64,000 nucleotides of DNA from Oscheius tipulae (GCA_037178975.1 JASJZH010000004.1:6882001-6946000), one strand, 5' to 3'; positions 34,401 to 45,440 are shown, counted from the first letter of the stretch. Notes: generated by a model from the letters alone, not told the origin. A program made the numbers and translations.

Positions 34401-35512
34401 ATACAGACACTAACCTACTTTTTTTTTTTGAAAAACTAGAGGTCGAGTGAAGCTTTCCAATCTGACTTTGAGCTGTATTGCTCTTTCTTCTTGTGAATAA
34501 TCACAAAGTTCCAATTTTCCGAGTATTCTTGGAACGCTCTTCAATTAAATTTTTCAGTGGTGTTTTTCATAACACCTCTATCACGCTATTATCCAAATAT
34601 TATGCTTCCAATTAGGAAGCCTTTATGAGGTTCATTTCTCGTATCTTATGACTCTTGTGCCGATCATTCACTAATTTTGAGAAACCCAATCTAGAAAAAT
34701 CTAACGAACTTGGTGAGGTACAAACTATCTTGGCTTCCCTTTCACGGCTACTGTTCCATTGGAGTCTGGCTAATGAACCGTAATCTTTTCTCTATATCGT
34801 CTCTCTTTGAGTGACAAATTAGTTTTTCAAAAGCAGTCACAGTACATGGGAAACATCTTCTTCATCCTTTTTACCTAGACTTTCAAGTCTAGTCACTCAC
34901 TTCCCCATTTGGTTGGTTATACGGTAATAGTCCTGTCTCTCAAAATAGGGAGCAGCTGTATGTGAAGTAAAAACAATCTCATTAGACATCAAAATTACTG
35001 TCTCCTAACATTTTTGTGGCATTTGCAAGACATCTGTCTAAGGAGTCGTATATAGGCGTAATTTCTCACCCGTAACGTCTCAGGACATAATAGCTACTTA
35101 TTTTGAATTCCAACAGTGGCCGAATTTTTGAATCAAACGAAGTCTTGATGATCGGGAACTATTACTTTTGGTCAGCTGGGAAAGTTGTCTTTTGTTTTCT
35201 TCCTCGACCAATTGGATATCCTTTTTCTTTGCAAAAGATACTGTAAAGGGTTCTCTGATGGCTACTCATTATTTCTGCTTCATGCAATAAAATCTGATTC
35301 GTCCTCTTTAAAAGGAGAAAGAAAACATGAAAACACGTAATGTTCACTGTATGCGCGTCAGCTCTCTATCCATTCAGTTCTTCGAAAAATGTTTATTGAT
35401 TCAGAGTTAACCCAATTAGCTGTAAGCCTTTCCATGTCAGCGAATCCCCTTTTGAAAAGGATTCAAGCGCTCATTGATCGAGGATTTTGAAGCTGCTCCA
35501 TTCCCTCGAAGG
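31437..35512. other. Gene-poor region before the transposon pair
   Basis: About 4 kb without a supported gene. AATAAA at 31522-31527 may be the MTHFR poly(A) signal. There is an 18-bp perfect inverted repeat at 33381-33417 and a short GGAGGGCGAAGG repeat at about 33278-33302. Open frames are short and unrecognised. Confidence 0.45.
33381..33417. repeat. Perfect 18-bp inverted repeat with 1-nt centre
   Basis: The arms 33381-33398 (CATTATTTGTTACTACAG) and 33400-33417 are exact reverse complements. Confidence 0.92.
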
Positions 35513-35524
35513 TATATATATATA

Positions 35525-35751
35525 TGTTGCAGTTCATATTGAACGGCCGTTTATATTGAACGGAACTAGTTCATATTGAACGTTCAATATAAACTAGTTC
35601 ATATTGAACGGAACTAGTTTGTATTGAACGTTCAATTTGAACTAGTTCATATTGAACGGTTTCACTCGATTTTTTTTTAGAAATCAAAGCAGCCAAGCGA
35701 GCGCGCGCGTTTTGCTAGTGTTTTTTTTCTCACATTTCCCCGTTTTTCCCT
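35525..35751 (+). repeat. Left terminal inverted repeat of transposon 1
   Basis: Matches the reverse complement of 37771-38042. It contains three GAACTAGTT-type palindromes and the GTTCAATAT/CATATTGAACG word on both strands, giving nested dyads. Confidence 0.9.
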
Positions 35752-35806
35752 GTGTACACAATTTTTATCCTTTCTTTGTTATTTTCTCTCCATAAAAATT
35801 TGACAG

Positions 35807-35814
35807 TATAAATA
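35807..35814 (+). promoter_or_regulatory. TATA box of transposon 1 integrase
   Basis: TATAAATA sits 15 bp before the integrase ATG at 35829. This leaves a very short leader, or suggests that the transcript starts inside the predicted first codons. Confidence 0.5.
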
Positions 35815-35828
35815 GCCGTGTTTCAGCG

Positions 35829-37702
35829 ATGGGCTCACAAATTACGCCTCAAGAGCAGCTGAAACTCGAGCATAAGAGACGATTTATCGCTAAACTGGAA
35901 GACTATATAAGCCAGAGGAAAGATACTCAAATCAAACCCGTTGAAAATTACAAGAAGATTCTTGGAGCCGTTCAGCAACGTCAAGAAGGGGAGAAATTCC
36001 TTAACGATCAGGTCAGGAGAAACTACGCTACAAGGTTAGTCATTTTTGTAATCTGCAGCTTTTTCTAGGTTCGAGACTAGCATCATAAATGGAAAAACGG
36101 AACTTCTACACAATGGACAGATCGTGTTGACGCCGACACGAGCTTTCGAACTTCTCTATGTCGCCCATTTGACTGGTGGATGCTGTGGGCGCGATCTGAT
36201 GTGGCCGAAAGTGAAAGGGTTCTATGGAATAACACAGTTAGCTTTCCTATCACTCAAAAACTGGAATAATTCAGGAAGCTCGTAACCGAATTCATTTCCT
36301 GCTGCTCTATTTGCCCCCTAAAAAAAGGAAAATCGAGGAAAGGAATCGTTGTCAAGCCTTTGCTGAGCAGCCGAAGAAATCAGCGTTGCCAGGCGAGTAT
36401 TTTTTCATTACAAATAACAAATTCATCGTATTTAGCTCGACCTCATAGACATGCAGTCGAAGCCAGACGGAGAATGGAAATTCATCGCCGTTTACCAAGA
36501 CCATCTTACCAAATACGTCATACTGAGAGCGCTAAAGACAAAAACGGCTTCTGAAGTAGCTGCACAGGTCAGCACAATCTTCGCTCTTTTCGGTGAGGAT
36601 TTTTTCTATTTTACTAAAAATATTATAATTAGGACCCCCTGAAATACTGCAAACGGATAATGGGCGGGAATTTGCAAATAGCACCTTGGAATCACTCATC
36701 GCCTTGTGGCCAGGATGCAGGATCATACACGGAAAACCCCGCCACAGCCAATCCCAAGGCTCCGTCGAACGATGCAACCGTGATGTGGAGGACATAATGT
36801 TTGCTGAGATGCTGCGACGACAAACTCCTCACTGGGCTAAACTGTTGGACTACGTTCAGTTCGTAAAAAACACTAGATATCATCGAGGAATCGGGAGGAC
36901 ACCGTATAAAGCTATGTTTGGTTAGTTTTCTTTTTTCTCCTACATTTCAAACCGTCAGGATATGATTATAGACTCACAAACGACACTCTGAGCATAGCCC
37001 ATAATCAGGAGGTTCCAATCGACGATAAGCTAGAAGACTTTCTTCAAATCGAATCCATTGAAGAAGCTGCAGCTGACGAGAAAGAAGAATACGTTGAAGA
37101 CGAGTACGTTGAAGAAGAGGAAGAAGCCGAGAAATTTTGGATCGAGCAGCAGAGAGCAATTGAAAAGGAGAGGGAAGAAGCCAGCCAATCGCTCGAACGA
37201 CAAGCCGAAAAAATGCTTCGAGCATCAAATACGCAGTCAGTTTCAATTATAAAAAAGATTTTTTTAAGATTTGGTACCGTAGATGTTGGAGTTAGCGTAT
37301 TGGTGGCGATCCTCGACGTAGATCGACCCAAAATAGGAGCTCGAAATCTAATGGCAGTTGTTCTCGAGCAGAAGGATGGATTCTATCGGTAACTCTTGAA
37401 ATGATGGCGGATTTAGTTATTATTTCAGGCTAGGTACGTCCAAGGGACGTCTCACACAATGGTACGCCAGGAATCAACTAGATCCACTTCAAGAATCGTT
37501 CCTTACTGCTTCAGACGTGCCCGATATCGAACTGCAGTCGTTCCGATCTGCAGTTGCCCAAGACTCCATTTCAGGAGGCCAAGGACACCAGCATTGTAAT
37601 TGCAATGGCAAATGTGACACTAATCGTTGCTCCTGTAAGGCCCATAATGTTCAATGCAACAGCCGTTGTCATAAATTCAATTCAGCTTGTAAAAACAAGT
37701 AG
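35829..37702 (+). CDS. KRBA2/Ginger-type DDE integrase-transposase, element 1
   Basis: Eight exons join in frame with no stop or slip: 35829-36034, 36069-36236, 36275-36392, 36436-36592, 36633-36920, 36959-37235, 37269-37388 and 37439 minus 10, i.e. 37429-37702 (535 codons plus stop). The N-terminal 70 residues are charged and helical. Next comes an integrase zinc-binding-like domain (AHLTGGCCGRDLMW ... CCSICPLKKGK). The retroviral-integrase-type core has catalytic Asp in DLID (about residue 166 or 169), Asp225 in QTDNGREF and Glu262 in SQGSVERCNRD, giving a DD36E spacing. An acidic Glu-rich linker follows, then an SH3-like block (VSVLVAILDVDRPKIGARN). The tail reads CNCNGKCDTNRCSC, CNSRCH, CKNK, a Cys-rich motif also seen in KRBA2-like integrases. 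The third intron has a GC rather than GT donor (CAG|GCGAGT). The protein presumably binds the GAACTAGTTC-rich ends and moves the element by cut and paste. Confidence 0.92.
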
Positions 37703-37740
37703 CTTTCTTTCTCTTTTCCTTGTGTGATTGTCATTTGCTC

Positions 37741-37746
37741 AATAAA
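37741..37746 (+). terminator. Poly(A) signal of transposon 1 integrase
   Basis: AATAAA 38 bp after the stop codon, before the right inverted repeat. Confidence 0.7.
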
Positions 37747-37770
37747 CACTACTCACAACCACAGTTGCAG

Positions 37771-38042
37771 GGGGAAAACGGGGAAATGTGAGAGAAAAAA
37801 AACCCTAACAAAACGCGCTCGCTTGGCTGCTTTGATTTCTAAAAAAAAATCGAGTGAAACCGTTCAATATGAACTAGTTCAAATTGAACGTTCAATACAA
37901 ACTAGTTCCGTTCAATATGAACTAGTTTATATTGAACGTTCAATATGAACTAGTTCCGTTCAATATGAACTAGTTTATATTGAACGTTCAATATGAACTA
38001 GTTCCGTTCAATATAAACGGCCGTTCAATATGAACTGCAACA
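37771..38042 (-). repeat. Right terminal inverted repeat of transposon 1
   Basis: Reverse complement of the left end, with an additional internal unit of the form GTTCCGTTCAATATGAACTA plus GTTTATATTGAACG. It therefore has more GAACTAGTTC-type sites than the left arm. Confidence 0.9.
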
Positions 38043-38050
38043 TATATATA

Positions 38051-38205
38051 TGTTGCAGTTCAAAGTGTTTTTCAGTTCAAACTGTTCTGAACTAGTTCAA
38101 ACTGTTCCAACACTTTGAACTAGTTCAAACTGTTCTATTTCAGTTCGAAGTGTTTTACGGCAGTTCAAACTGTTTTGAACTAGTTCAAAGTGTTTTTATT
38201 TCCTT
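38051..38205 (+). repeat. Left terminal inverted repeat of transposon 2
   Basis: Matches the reverse complement of 40937-41088 almost base for base. Three GAACTAGTTC palindromes are evenly interspersed with CAGTTCAAACTGTT words. Confidence 0.9.
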
Positions 38206-38598
38206 TCTTCTTATTTGTAAAGCGTTTTTACCATATTTGAGGATGTTTTTCGTTTTTATTTTGTTTCCATCGTACAAATCGTAAAATTATTAGTATTTTG
38301 ACACTAGAACGACTTGACGAAACCCCCTTTAGACGTTTGTGAAGCTTCAACATCCCATTTTTATTACATTTTTGACGTCTTTTGTGATTCGTCACTCGTA
38401 TCATTCGCTCGTTTTGACGATTATCTTCGATCATTTTCACAAAAATTCACCCTTTGCTGCTCTCAAGACTTCTTCTGCGCGCTTCGCAAAGTATTTTTGA
38501 TGTTTTTAGTGTTTGTTGTGTATTTTATTTCATTCTCCTCTCTGATCTTTAATTTACTGATGTCAATCCGTTTAGGGTTTCTCTTGCTTCTCGAGAAA

Positions 38599-40600
38599 AT
38601 GAATGAACCGAGCAGCGACACGAGCAGGGGCGACCGAGCGACGGAGGAACTAGACAATCAAGTTAGTTCGTTTTACTGCGCGACAGTTCATCAAAAAGTA
38701 TTAAATGGAGCAATATGTAGGCACACCTCGCTTTGCCGGCAGAAGTACACGAAAACCTCGATAGGATTGAAGAAAAAAAGGAAGCACATCGTCTTCGCTT
38801 CGAAAAAAGACTGGATGTCCACCGTTCCGAACAAAAATACTCTCATTTCAAGTCAGAAGAGAATTATAGGACGATTTTCACAGCTGTACAGGAATCCACT
38901 GCGGGATCTCATGCCGAAATGGATGCACTGATGAAAAGATACAGTCAAAGGTTAGTTTTTTTTAAACTAGACTCGTGTATCCTAAGTATCTCAGGTTTTC
39001 TATCGAAAAGATCAACGGGAAAGATGAACTAACTCGAAATGGAAGGATTGTTATCACCCGAAGCAGAATATTCCACATTCTATATGCGGTTCATACTGCA
39101 GGCGGCTGCTCTGGTCGTGACGTTATGTGGCCTCATGTAAAGCATTATTTCGGACTGACACAGTAAGACTTTCATAACCTCTAACTTGTTGCATTTTTTT
39201 TTCAGACGAATCGTTTCGCTTTACATCAGTTGCTGCGAAATCTGTCCCCTGAAGAGAGGAAAAGCGAAGAAGGGTGTCGTCGTAAAACCTATTGTGAGCC
39301 GTACACAGAACGAGCGATGTCAAGTTAGTTATTTTTTATTAGCTTTGCTAATCTACTTACTTCAGGTCGATCTTATTGACAATCAATCAAAGCCAGATGG
39401 AGAATACAAATTCGTCTTAGTATACCAGGACCACCTCACCAAATTCGTTCTACTTCGTCCGATAAAGGTGAAATCGGCGGAAGAGATCACGAAACAGCTG
39501 AAATCTATTTTTGCTATTTTCGGTAAGTATTTGCTTTGATTAAAGTATACAGCTTCATTCAGGCGCCCCGAAAATTCTTCAAAGTGACAATGGGCGAGAA
39601 TTCGAAAACATGACGGTCAGGAGTGTTTTATCTCAGTGGGGCTGCGAGTTTGTTCACGGCAAGCCGAGACATTCCCAGTCGCAAGGATCTGTCGAACGTG
39701 CTAACAGAGATGTTGAAGACATTCTGTACGCGGAAATGATGAGAAGAAATACTACTCAATGGGCTTCGCTACTCAACACTGTTCAATACATCAAGAACAA
39801 TCGCTATCACAGAGGAATAGGCCGCTCCCCTTTTTGCGCAATGTTCGGTTCGTTTTCAACTTTTTTTTAACAAAATCATTTTAGGGTTCGATAGCCATTT
39901 TCAAGAAGGAACAGGCTATTCTACGCTCGAGAACGAAATAGTAGTAGAAGAAGAATTCGAGGAGCTACTCGAGAACAAAGATGAATTAATTGAAGACGAT
40001 GGTCCGAATCATTTCGATCTAATCAACGGAATCGACTCACGAAACAAGGCTTTGCAAATCCAAAGGCTGGAAGCCGGTCAACACTTAGAAAATCAAGCTA
40101 AGCGTATGCTAGAAGCTTCAAATAACAGGTAACTTCCAATCTTACAAGCTGTAAATTCTTTAGGTACGGGAAAATAGAGACCGGCACCAACATTCTGGTT
40201 GGAATACCAGTCGCGGATAGGCCCAAAGTAGGTCCTCGAAGCAGCCTCGCAGTTGTCTTGGAAGAACGAGACGGATTTTATCGGTAACTACCCCAATACT
40301 TTTTTTTTAATCTGATTCTTTAGAATTGGTACAGCTAACGGAATACTGCCCAATTGGTATTCAAGAAATCAAATACAGCCGATGCCGGAAAGATTCATCA
40401 CAGCTGAGAGCGTTCCTGACACGATATTGGCTTCTTTTCGTGCTAATGTGGCTCAAGATTCGATAACTGGAGGACAAGGAGTCGCTCACTGCTTATGTGC
40501 CATGACTTGCGATACCAAGAAATGTTCATGTCGAAAGAAGAGCCTAGTGTGCAATTCCCGTTGCCACAAAGCTAACTCAAAATGCCGCAACAAATTGTAA
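38599..40600 (+). CDS. KRBA2/Ginger-type DDE integrase-transposase, element 2
   Basis: Nine exons join in frame: 38599-38661, 38721-38950, 38995-39162, 39206-39323, 39366-39522, 39563-39847, 39885-40128, 40164-40283 and 40324-40600 (553 codons plus stop). From exon 2 onward the splice positions and phases equal those of element 1, and five exon lengths are identical or differ by three bases. An extra short first exon encodes MNEPSSDTSRGDRA. The zinc-binding-like block is AVHTAGGCSGRDVMWP ... CCEICPLKRGK. The catalytic residues are Asp in DLID (about 195 or 198), Asp254 in QSDNGREF and Glu290 in SQGSVERANRD, giving DD35E, one residue shorter than element 1. The Cys tail reads CLCAMTCDTKKCSC, CNSRCH, CRNKL. 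All introns use GT donors. The two proteins are homologous throughout, but differ at very many positions. Confidence 0.92.
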
Positions 40601-40664
40601 AATGTTATCACTAATTGTTTTGCCCCTCTTTATCCATTTTTTTATTGTTCCGTTAGTTTTGCGC

Positions 40665-40670
40665 AATAAA
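40665..40670 (+). terminator. Poly(A) signal of transposon 2 integrase
   Basis: AATAAA 65 bp after the stop codon. Confidence 0.7.
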
Positions 40671-40936
40671 CAGATTATATTGCACACATTGTCCTTTTAG
40701 TCTTCAGTAACAATACTAAAAATGAGCGAATAGGGCGAACAAATCAGAAAAACGTCAAAAACGTGAAGGAAATGGGATATTGGAGCTCCAGAATTGCCTA
40801 ATGGGAACTTTTCAAGTCGTTTTGGTGTCAAAATGCTGAGAATTTTATGATTTGATTGATGAAAAGAAAATAAAAAGGTAAAAAAATGTAAAAACATCCA
40901 AAAATCTGATAAAAACGCACCACAAATGACTAAAAA

Positions 40937-41088
40937 GAAATAAAAACACTTTGAACTAGTTCAAAACAGTTTGAACTGCCGTAAAACACTTCGAACTGAA
41001 ATAGAACAGTTTGAACTAGTTCAAAGTGTTGGAACAGTTTGAACTAGTTCAGAACAGTTTGAACTGAAAAACACTTTGAACTGCAACA
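40937..41088 (-). repeat. Right terminal inverted repeat of transposon 2
   Basis: Reverse complement of 38051-38205, running outward to CTGCAACA and a TATATATATATG run. Confidence 0.9.
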
Positions 41089-42994
41089 TATATATATATG
41101 TTTACTTGGGCAGTTCTTCGAAATCTGTTTTGGAGCAATGTTTCAAGACCTACAAGACTTTCTTCAAAAGAGTTATTGTAATTACGATGGCAGTTTATGA
41201 CGTTGTTAGGCCATCTAAATTGGCCTAGATGGTTTCCCAGACCCACTAACCGGATGCATCTGACATTTACTACGCAGTCCAACCACACTCTCCCTTCCCG
41301 TCGATTCTTCCTCTTCTATCTTTTGCTTATTTCGGACATTTCAATCGCAATAATCTCGACAAGCAACCAACAAAACAGGCTCATAATTGAGTAGAAGAAG
41401 AGTAAACATCGTGAGTAAATTTTGAATGAGCGTGGGAATATTACCTGTTTTGGTTCTCTTTCTTCCTCCTAGAAATCTTTCCTATATCAGATTTTAAGGG
41501 GACATAACCTTGTTTAAAAGTTGGTTCTCTGTCTAGATTCCACGATGATTAGTGTCCTGTTGCGCAGCCTCGGAAGTTCTCAGACAAATAAATTATGGCG
41601 GGTTTCACAGCCCGGGATAAAAGAGCACGGCTATGACGAACGTTCAGGATTTTGTTCTGGGAGACATCCAGGAGTTCCTATTCTCAGATTTTCTCATGCT
41701 ATTCAGTTTTTCGCATCCGTATTGTTATTAGCTGGGTACCATACCTAAAGATACTTGTTCGTTTACAAACTTCCTAAACGAACCTTAGTACCGTCTTTCC
41801 TTCATCTTCTCGAAATGTTCGAGAAGATTCTGTAGATGGTTCTCCGGTTTAGTCATAGAAACAGGTAGACTGTTGCTTAGAACAAGGAGTGATGTTTGTG
41901 AGTCAACTGAAGTGATGAGAATGGGAGGTCAAAAAATTGAGCAAGGAGGAAGCAGTTGCTGCAACGTTCCAGCCACGTGGGTGTTTTTGAAATGTATGTG
42001 GTCAAAAGTCAGGTCAGCAGTCTGTGTAAAAGTAATCGGGCTTATTTTGATTCCGAGAAATATCCAAATTAGGCGCATATAGATAACGAGCTTCATCTGC
42101 AGCGTAAGAAGGGTTTCCTATTAGCTGTTAAACTTTGGAAAGAGATCATACGTAGGGTAAACAAGTTGTTAAACTCTGCTCTACAAACCGAGGAAAACTG
42201 TAAATCTAATACCTAGTCACCTCTGGTATTCCAGCTTATCTCTAGCCCTGTAAACCTGTGTCAAAGTTAGCCCTTTCGCTGGCTACCACTCTAGAAGCGA
42301 AAGGTGTTTTTAATTGATTTGTTTGAGTTGAGTTTTGAGCAACGAAACTTTTACTTACTTACAAACCAATAGAGTCGACCACAGACACCTAGTTCTGATG
42401 GTAGTCTCAGTCGATAGTGAATCTCTTGGAATAACTTGTCAATCACTACGAACGCTCTGGTCCATTTTTCAAGATTACCTCCTCTGATTGTATGCTAGTT
42501 GCAGTTATCTACTACTTCCTTATTTGAGTGTCATTTACATGTTGATTGAGGCAAATTTAGCAACATCAAGCTCTTACGCAATTTTCAAGGCTGGCCGTTG
42601 TCATCCAGGCATTTGCAAAATGATTTGTATTCTCCCGAGAGAGTCTCGACAGCTCATTGAGACGATTTTTTGCACTCTGTTTATGGCCGGCGCTCGACCT
42701 CTTCAATCACGGCGTCAAGTTTCCACTTAACCATTCGTGGAGATGTTCCTTCACGCCTTCGCGGGAGGCGTGTTCGCGTGGATTTGGAATCGGGAAGCAG
42801 AAATGAATGGGGAATCCAAGGTCATTCTTAGATCTTCTCTGACCCACTAAACATCTCTTTTCAAAGTGTGAAGTCTTTGAAAGCGTCCTCGATCATATGC
42901 AAATTGCTCCGCCCATTCATATTCAGTCTCACGAAAATTGAGGGCGTCTCCACTCTTTTTTTGTGTGGCATCATAGTTTTTTAAAATTTTGCAG
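41089..42994. other. Intergenic before the FMRFamide-receptor-like gene
   Basis: No supported gene. An open stretch starting ATG at 42741 (MFLHAFAGGVFAWIWNREAE) ends at AAG|GT and could splice in phase onto the receptor's ATG exon at 42995. It may therefore be an extra 5' exon. The remainder looks non-coding. Confidence 0.35.
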
Positions 42995-45440
42995 ATGTGC
43001 TTTGCTCTAGACGACACTTGGCGCACCTGCGGATGTATCCTCAACCTAGCCATCCTGCCGGTCATCTGCACCATAGGTGAGTTCGATTCAACTAGAATCT
43101 CTTCATAAAAAATGGGTTCTTTACCGATTCTGAATCCTGTGTTCCCAGCACTTTATTAGACAAAACATATCAACCTTTGGTTTGTGCACCCAAAGTTTGT
43201 CTTTGAACGTGGCACATTAGCTTCATTGCCTGCTAGACGCTTTAGTCACTATTCCCCAGCAAGATGACGTTCTGTACGGACTCCCAAATTTCCGGATCCT
43301 GTATATCCAAATTCAGCAGATAAATAACGCTCTCGTTTTTTTCTAAGTAGCGAATAAGAACGTGAGACCCATTACTCGATTATACTCGCAATTAAGGGGG
43401 CCCCTATTCCGTCTGCTAGGAAGACGAAAGATGTGATCATTGAACTGCTATTAGAGTCTAAAAATGCTCTTCGGTCCCACATTTTTCGATGCTTTATTTC
43501 AGAATTCAATAGGTTCCTTTTGTGTCTAGGCGCCGGAAGGGGCAGAATTCTCAGAAAAATCAAAATGTGGACCATTGGAAAGAACGTGAGAGTTTCAGGC
43601 TTGACGTTGAATATTCTTTGCTTGTCCGTCTTTCACAAGACGAGGACTCATCCTCTGGTACCGGCTCTGATGGTCTTGTCTGTCTGCGATATACTCCAGC
43701 TCTTCCTATCCTTTTTCGTCCTCTTCGTCCCATCGCTTCATGACTTCACGTACGCGGATCCTTTTGGAATGCTGGGTGAGTGATTCTTCATTGTGTCCAT
43801 CCAAGCAGAAAGTAGTTTATGTATTCTTGGACTTTCATGTAACATAGTTTCTATCACTGACCAGTAAATTCAGGTCAAATTGCTTACATATCCACCGGCG
43901 CCCTAGCTCCTTTGCTTCTCGCTTCGAATTGTGCCAGCATTTGGACCATCACCTACATCTCCATACAACGGCATCAAGTGGGTATTGACTCTTGATGCTT
44001 TCAGTAGAGAAATGAACCGGAAGAATTTGATAGTACTCAGATGTTACAGCAACCTTCTCTGATTCTCAGCAAGATCGTTGTCAAAAGAGCAAAACTCCTG
44101 CATAGTAAGATAGGAATAATGAATGGGAGTACATGTGTCTAGATCAGAGACACTTTGCGTCATCTTACAAATTGCTGGAAGGAATTAGAGGGCATTGCGC
44201 GTTGGACGAAGACAGCAAAAGAGAGAAAAAAACTGAAAGTCTTTTCCAGGCCATTACAAACCCTCTTCGAACCCTGGCACGACCTCCACGACCCTACGCC
44301 CCTCTCGTTGTCATCACATTGGTCGCCCTAGCTTTCAACGCCTCCAAGTGGTTCGAGTACGACTGGATGTGGATGAACACCCCCGACAACTCTTCATTCC
44401 TTATGTACAACCCATCTGCACTGTTCTATGATGCCCAGTACCACCAAGTGGTGAGTTTTGGCTCCTGCCAATATAGAAACCTACTTCCAGATCGACTACC
44501 TCCTCTACCCAGTCTGTGTCTATATTATTCCTCTGCTGGTTCTGACCATTCTGCATGGTCGAATCTTCTTCAAAATTTCCCTGAGGAGAATAACAAGCGA
44601 CCACAAGGGACGCCTGGCTGAGGAAAGAAGATCCATTGTTCTGTTGATCTCCATAGTCACTTTGTTTTTCGTTTGTCATACAGGTAAGAGTCAGACCTGT
44701 TTGTCTGATCGAGCATTTAGGAGGTTTGGTGTACAGACTTATGGGAATCGGTCGTTTCGAGACCAGCGAGTTCATCATCACAATCAAAGACTTTATTAAC
44801 ATTCTCTTCAACATCAACTCCATGTGCAACCCTATTGTGAGTTGCAGAATGAATTGAGCAAGAATTTGAGGGAGAGTAATTGCAAAAACTCAAAATTCAG
44901 CTCTATTTTTTCTTCACGCGCCAGTTTCGAGATCTTCGAGGGAACTTTCTACAGAAGCAATTGATCTCGAGCCGTGGGAGCATCACGAACGTACGAACTG
45001 AACTGCACGAGATGTCAGGGCTACATGCCGATAGCTTGATTAGCACCTCGACTTCTAATAGCTTACGAGTCCACGGGTAATTCTTTCTTTGCCCTATTCT
45101 TTCGAATCTGAAACCTCTTAAGAGTCAAAAAGTCGTTACACAAGACGAGAAGTATCTAGGTAATCAGCCTCAGTTTGGAATCGGAAACTAACCCCCGCTC
45201 TCCCTCGGAAAACTATCTCTTGGCATGTTCGATAACGCTTGTGCATGTGGCTGTATGCTTGTTATCCGCTCCAAGACCCATCTGTTGCTTGGCCTTGCTC
45301 GATTAATAGCTTTCTGTGTCCAACTCAATTCAAACTCTTTCAGACCCTCCTACTTGCAACCCAGATTGTCAGCCTCACTTCGGAGAGAGAATCTTCTCGA
45401 GGCAGTTGACAGACGACGAAGAGCTTCCTCAGTCACATGA
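42995..45440 (+). CDS. FMRFamide-receptor-like neuropeptide GPCR
   Basis: Eight exons join in frame: 42995-43076, 43599-43775, 43874-43977, 44250-44450, 44491-44683, 44721-44836, 44901-45076 and 45344-45440 (381 codons plus stop). Helix 1 is rebuilt across the first junction (LPVICTIGLTLNILCLSVF), and helix 2 has ALMVLSVCDILQLF. Helix 3 ends TITYISIQRHQAITNPLR, where the usual E/DRY is changed to an IQR sequence. Helix 4 leads to NASKWFE, characteristic of invertebrate FMRFamide-type receptors. Helix 6 is RRSIVLLISIVTLFFVCHT, and helix 7 has INSMCNPILYFFFTRQFRDL with an intact NPxxY. The C-tail is Ser/Thr- and Arg-rich. It should be a plasma-membrane receptor for a neuropeptide coupled to G protein. 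A 5' exon at 42741 is possible. Confidence 0.83.

Larger units (their letters stand above)
35525..38042 (+). mobile_element. DNA transposon 1, KRBA2/Ginger-type, complete
   Basis: A 2.5-kb element bounded by TGTTGCAG (35525) and its reverse complement CTGCAACA (ending 38042), each flanked by a TATATA run. The terminal inverted repeats are about 227 bp on the left and 272 bp on the right. They are made of GAACTAGTTC palindromes separated by CATATTGAACG words, and they end inward in a Lys-like TTTCACTCGA-T9 tract and a CAGCCAAGCGAGCGCG block shared by both ends. The right arm has about one extra internal unit. The only gene inside is the intact integrase. A TATAAATA box (35807-35814) and a poly(A) signal AATAAA (37741-37746) frame it. 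The target duplication cannot be read because the flanks are TA repeats. Confidence 0.92.
38051..41088 (+). mobile_element. DNA transposon 2, KRBA2/Ginger-type, complete
   Basis: A 3.0-kb element bounded by TGTTGCAG (38051) and CTGCAACA (41081-41088). Only TATATATA (38043-38050) separates it from transposon 1, and TATATATATG follows its right end. The inverted repeats are about 155 bp, again built on GAACTAGTTC palindromes, but the spacer words are AAACTGTT and CACTTTGAAC instead of CATATTGAACG. The outermost TGTTGCAGTTCA is the same as in element 1. Inside is one intact integrase gene with its own poly(A) signal. The two elements are clearly related yet distinct, and neither shows decay. Confidence 0.92.

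Noticed and set aside
35511-35525. TATATATATATATG run at the transposon edge as a readable target-site duplication
   Set aside because: TA repeats lie on all flanks, so no defined duplication length can be read.
37044-37331. Minus-strand Ser-rich frame inside the transposon 1 integrase
   Set aside because: It is the antisense of the Glu-rich linker (GAA/GAG codons read as TTC/CTC/TCT).
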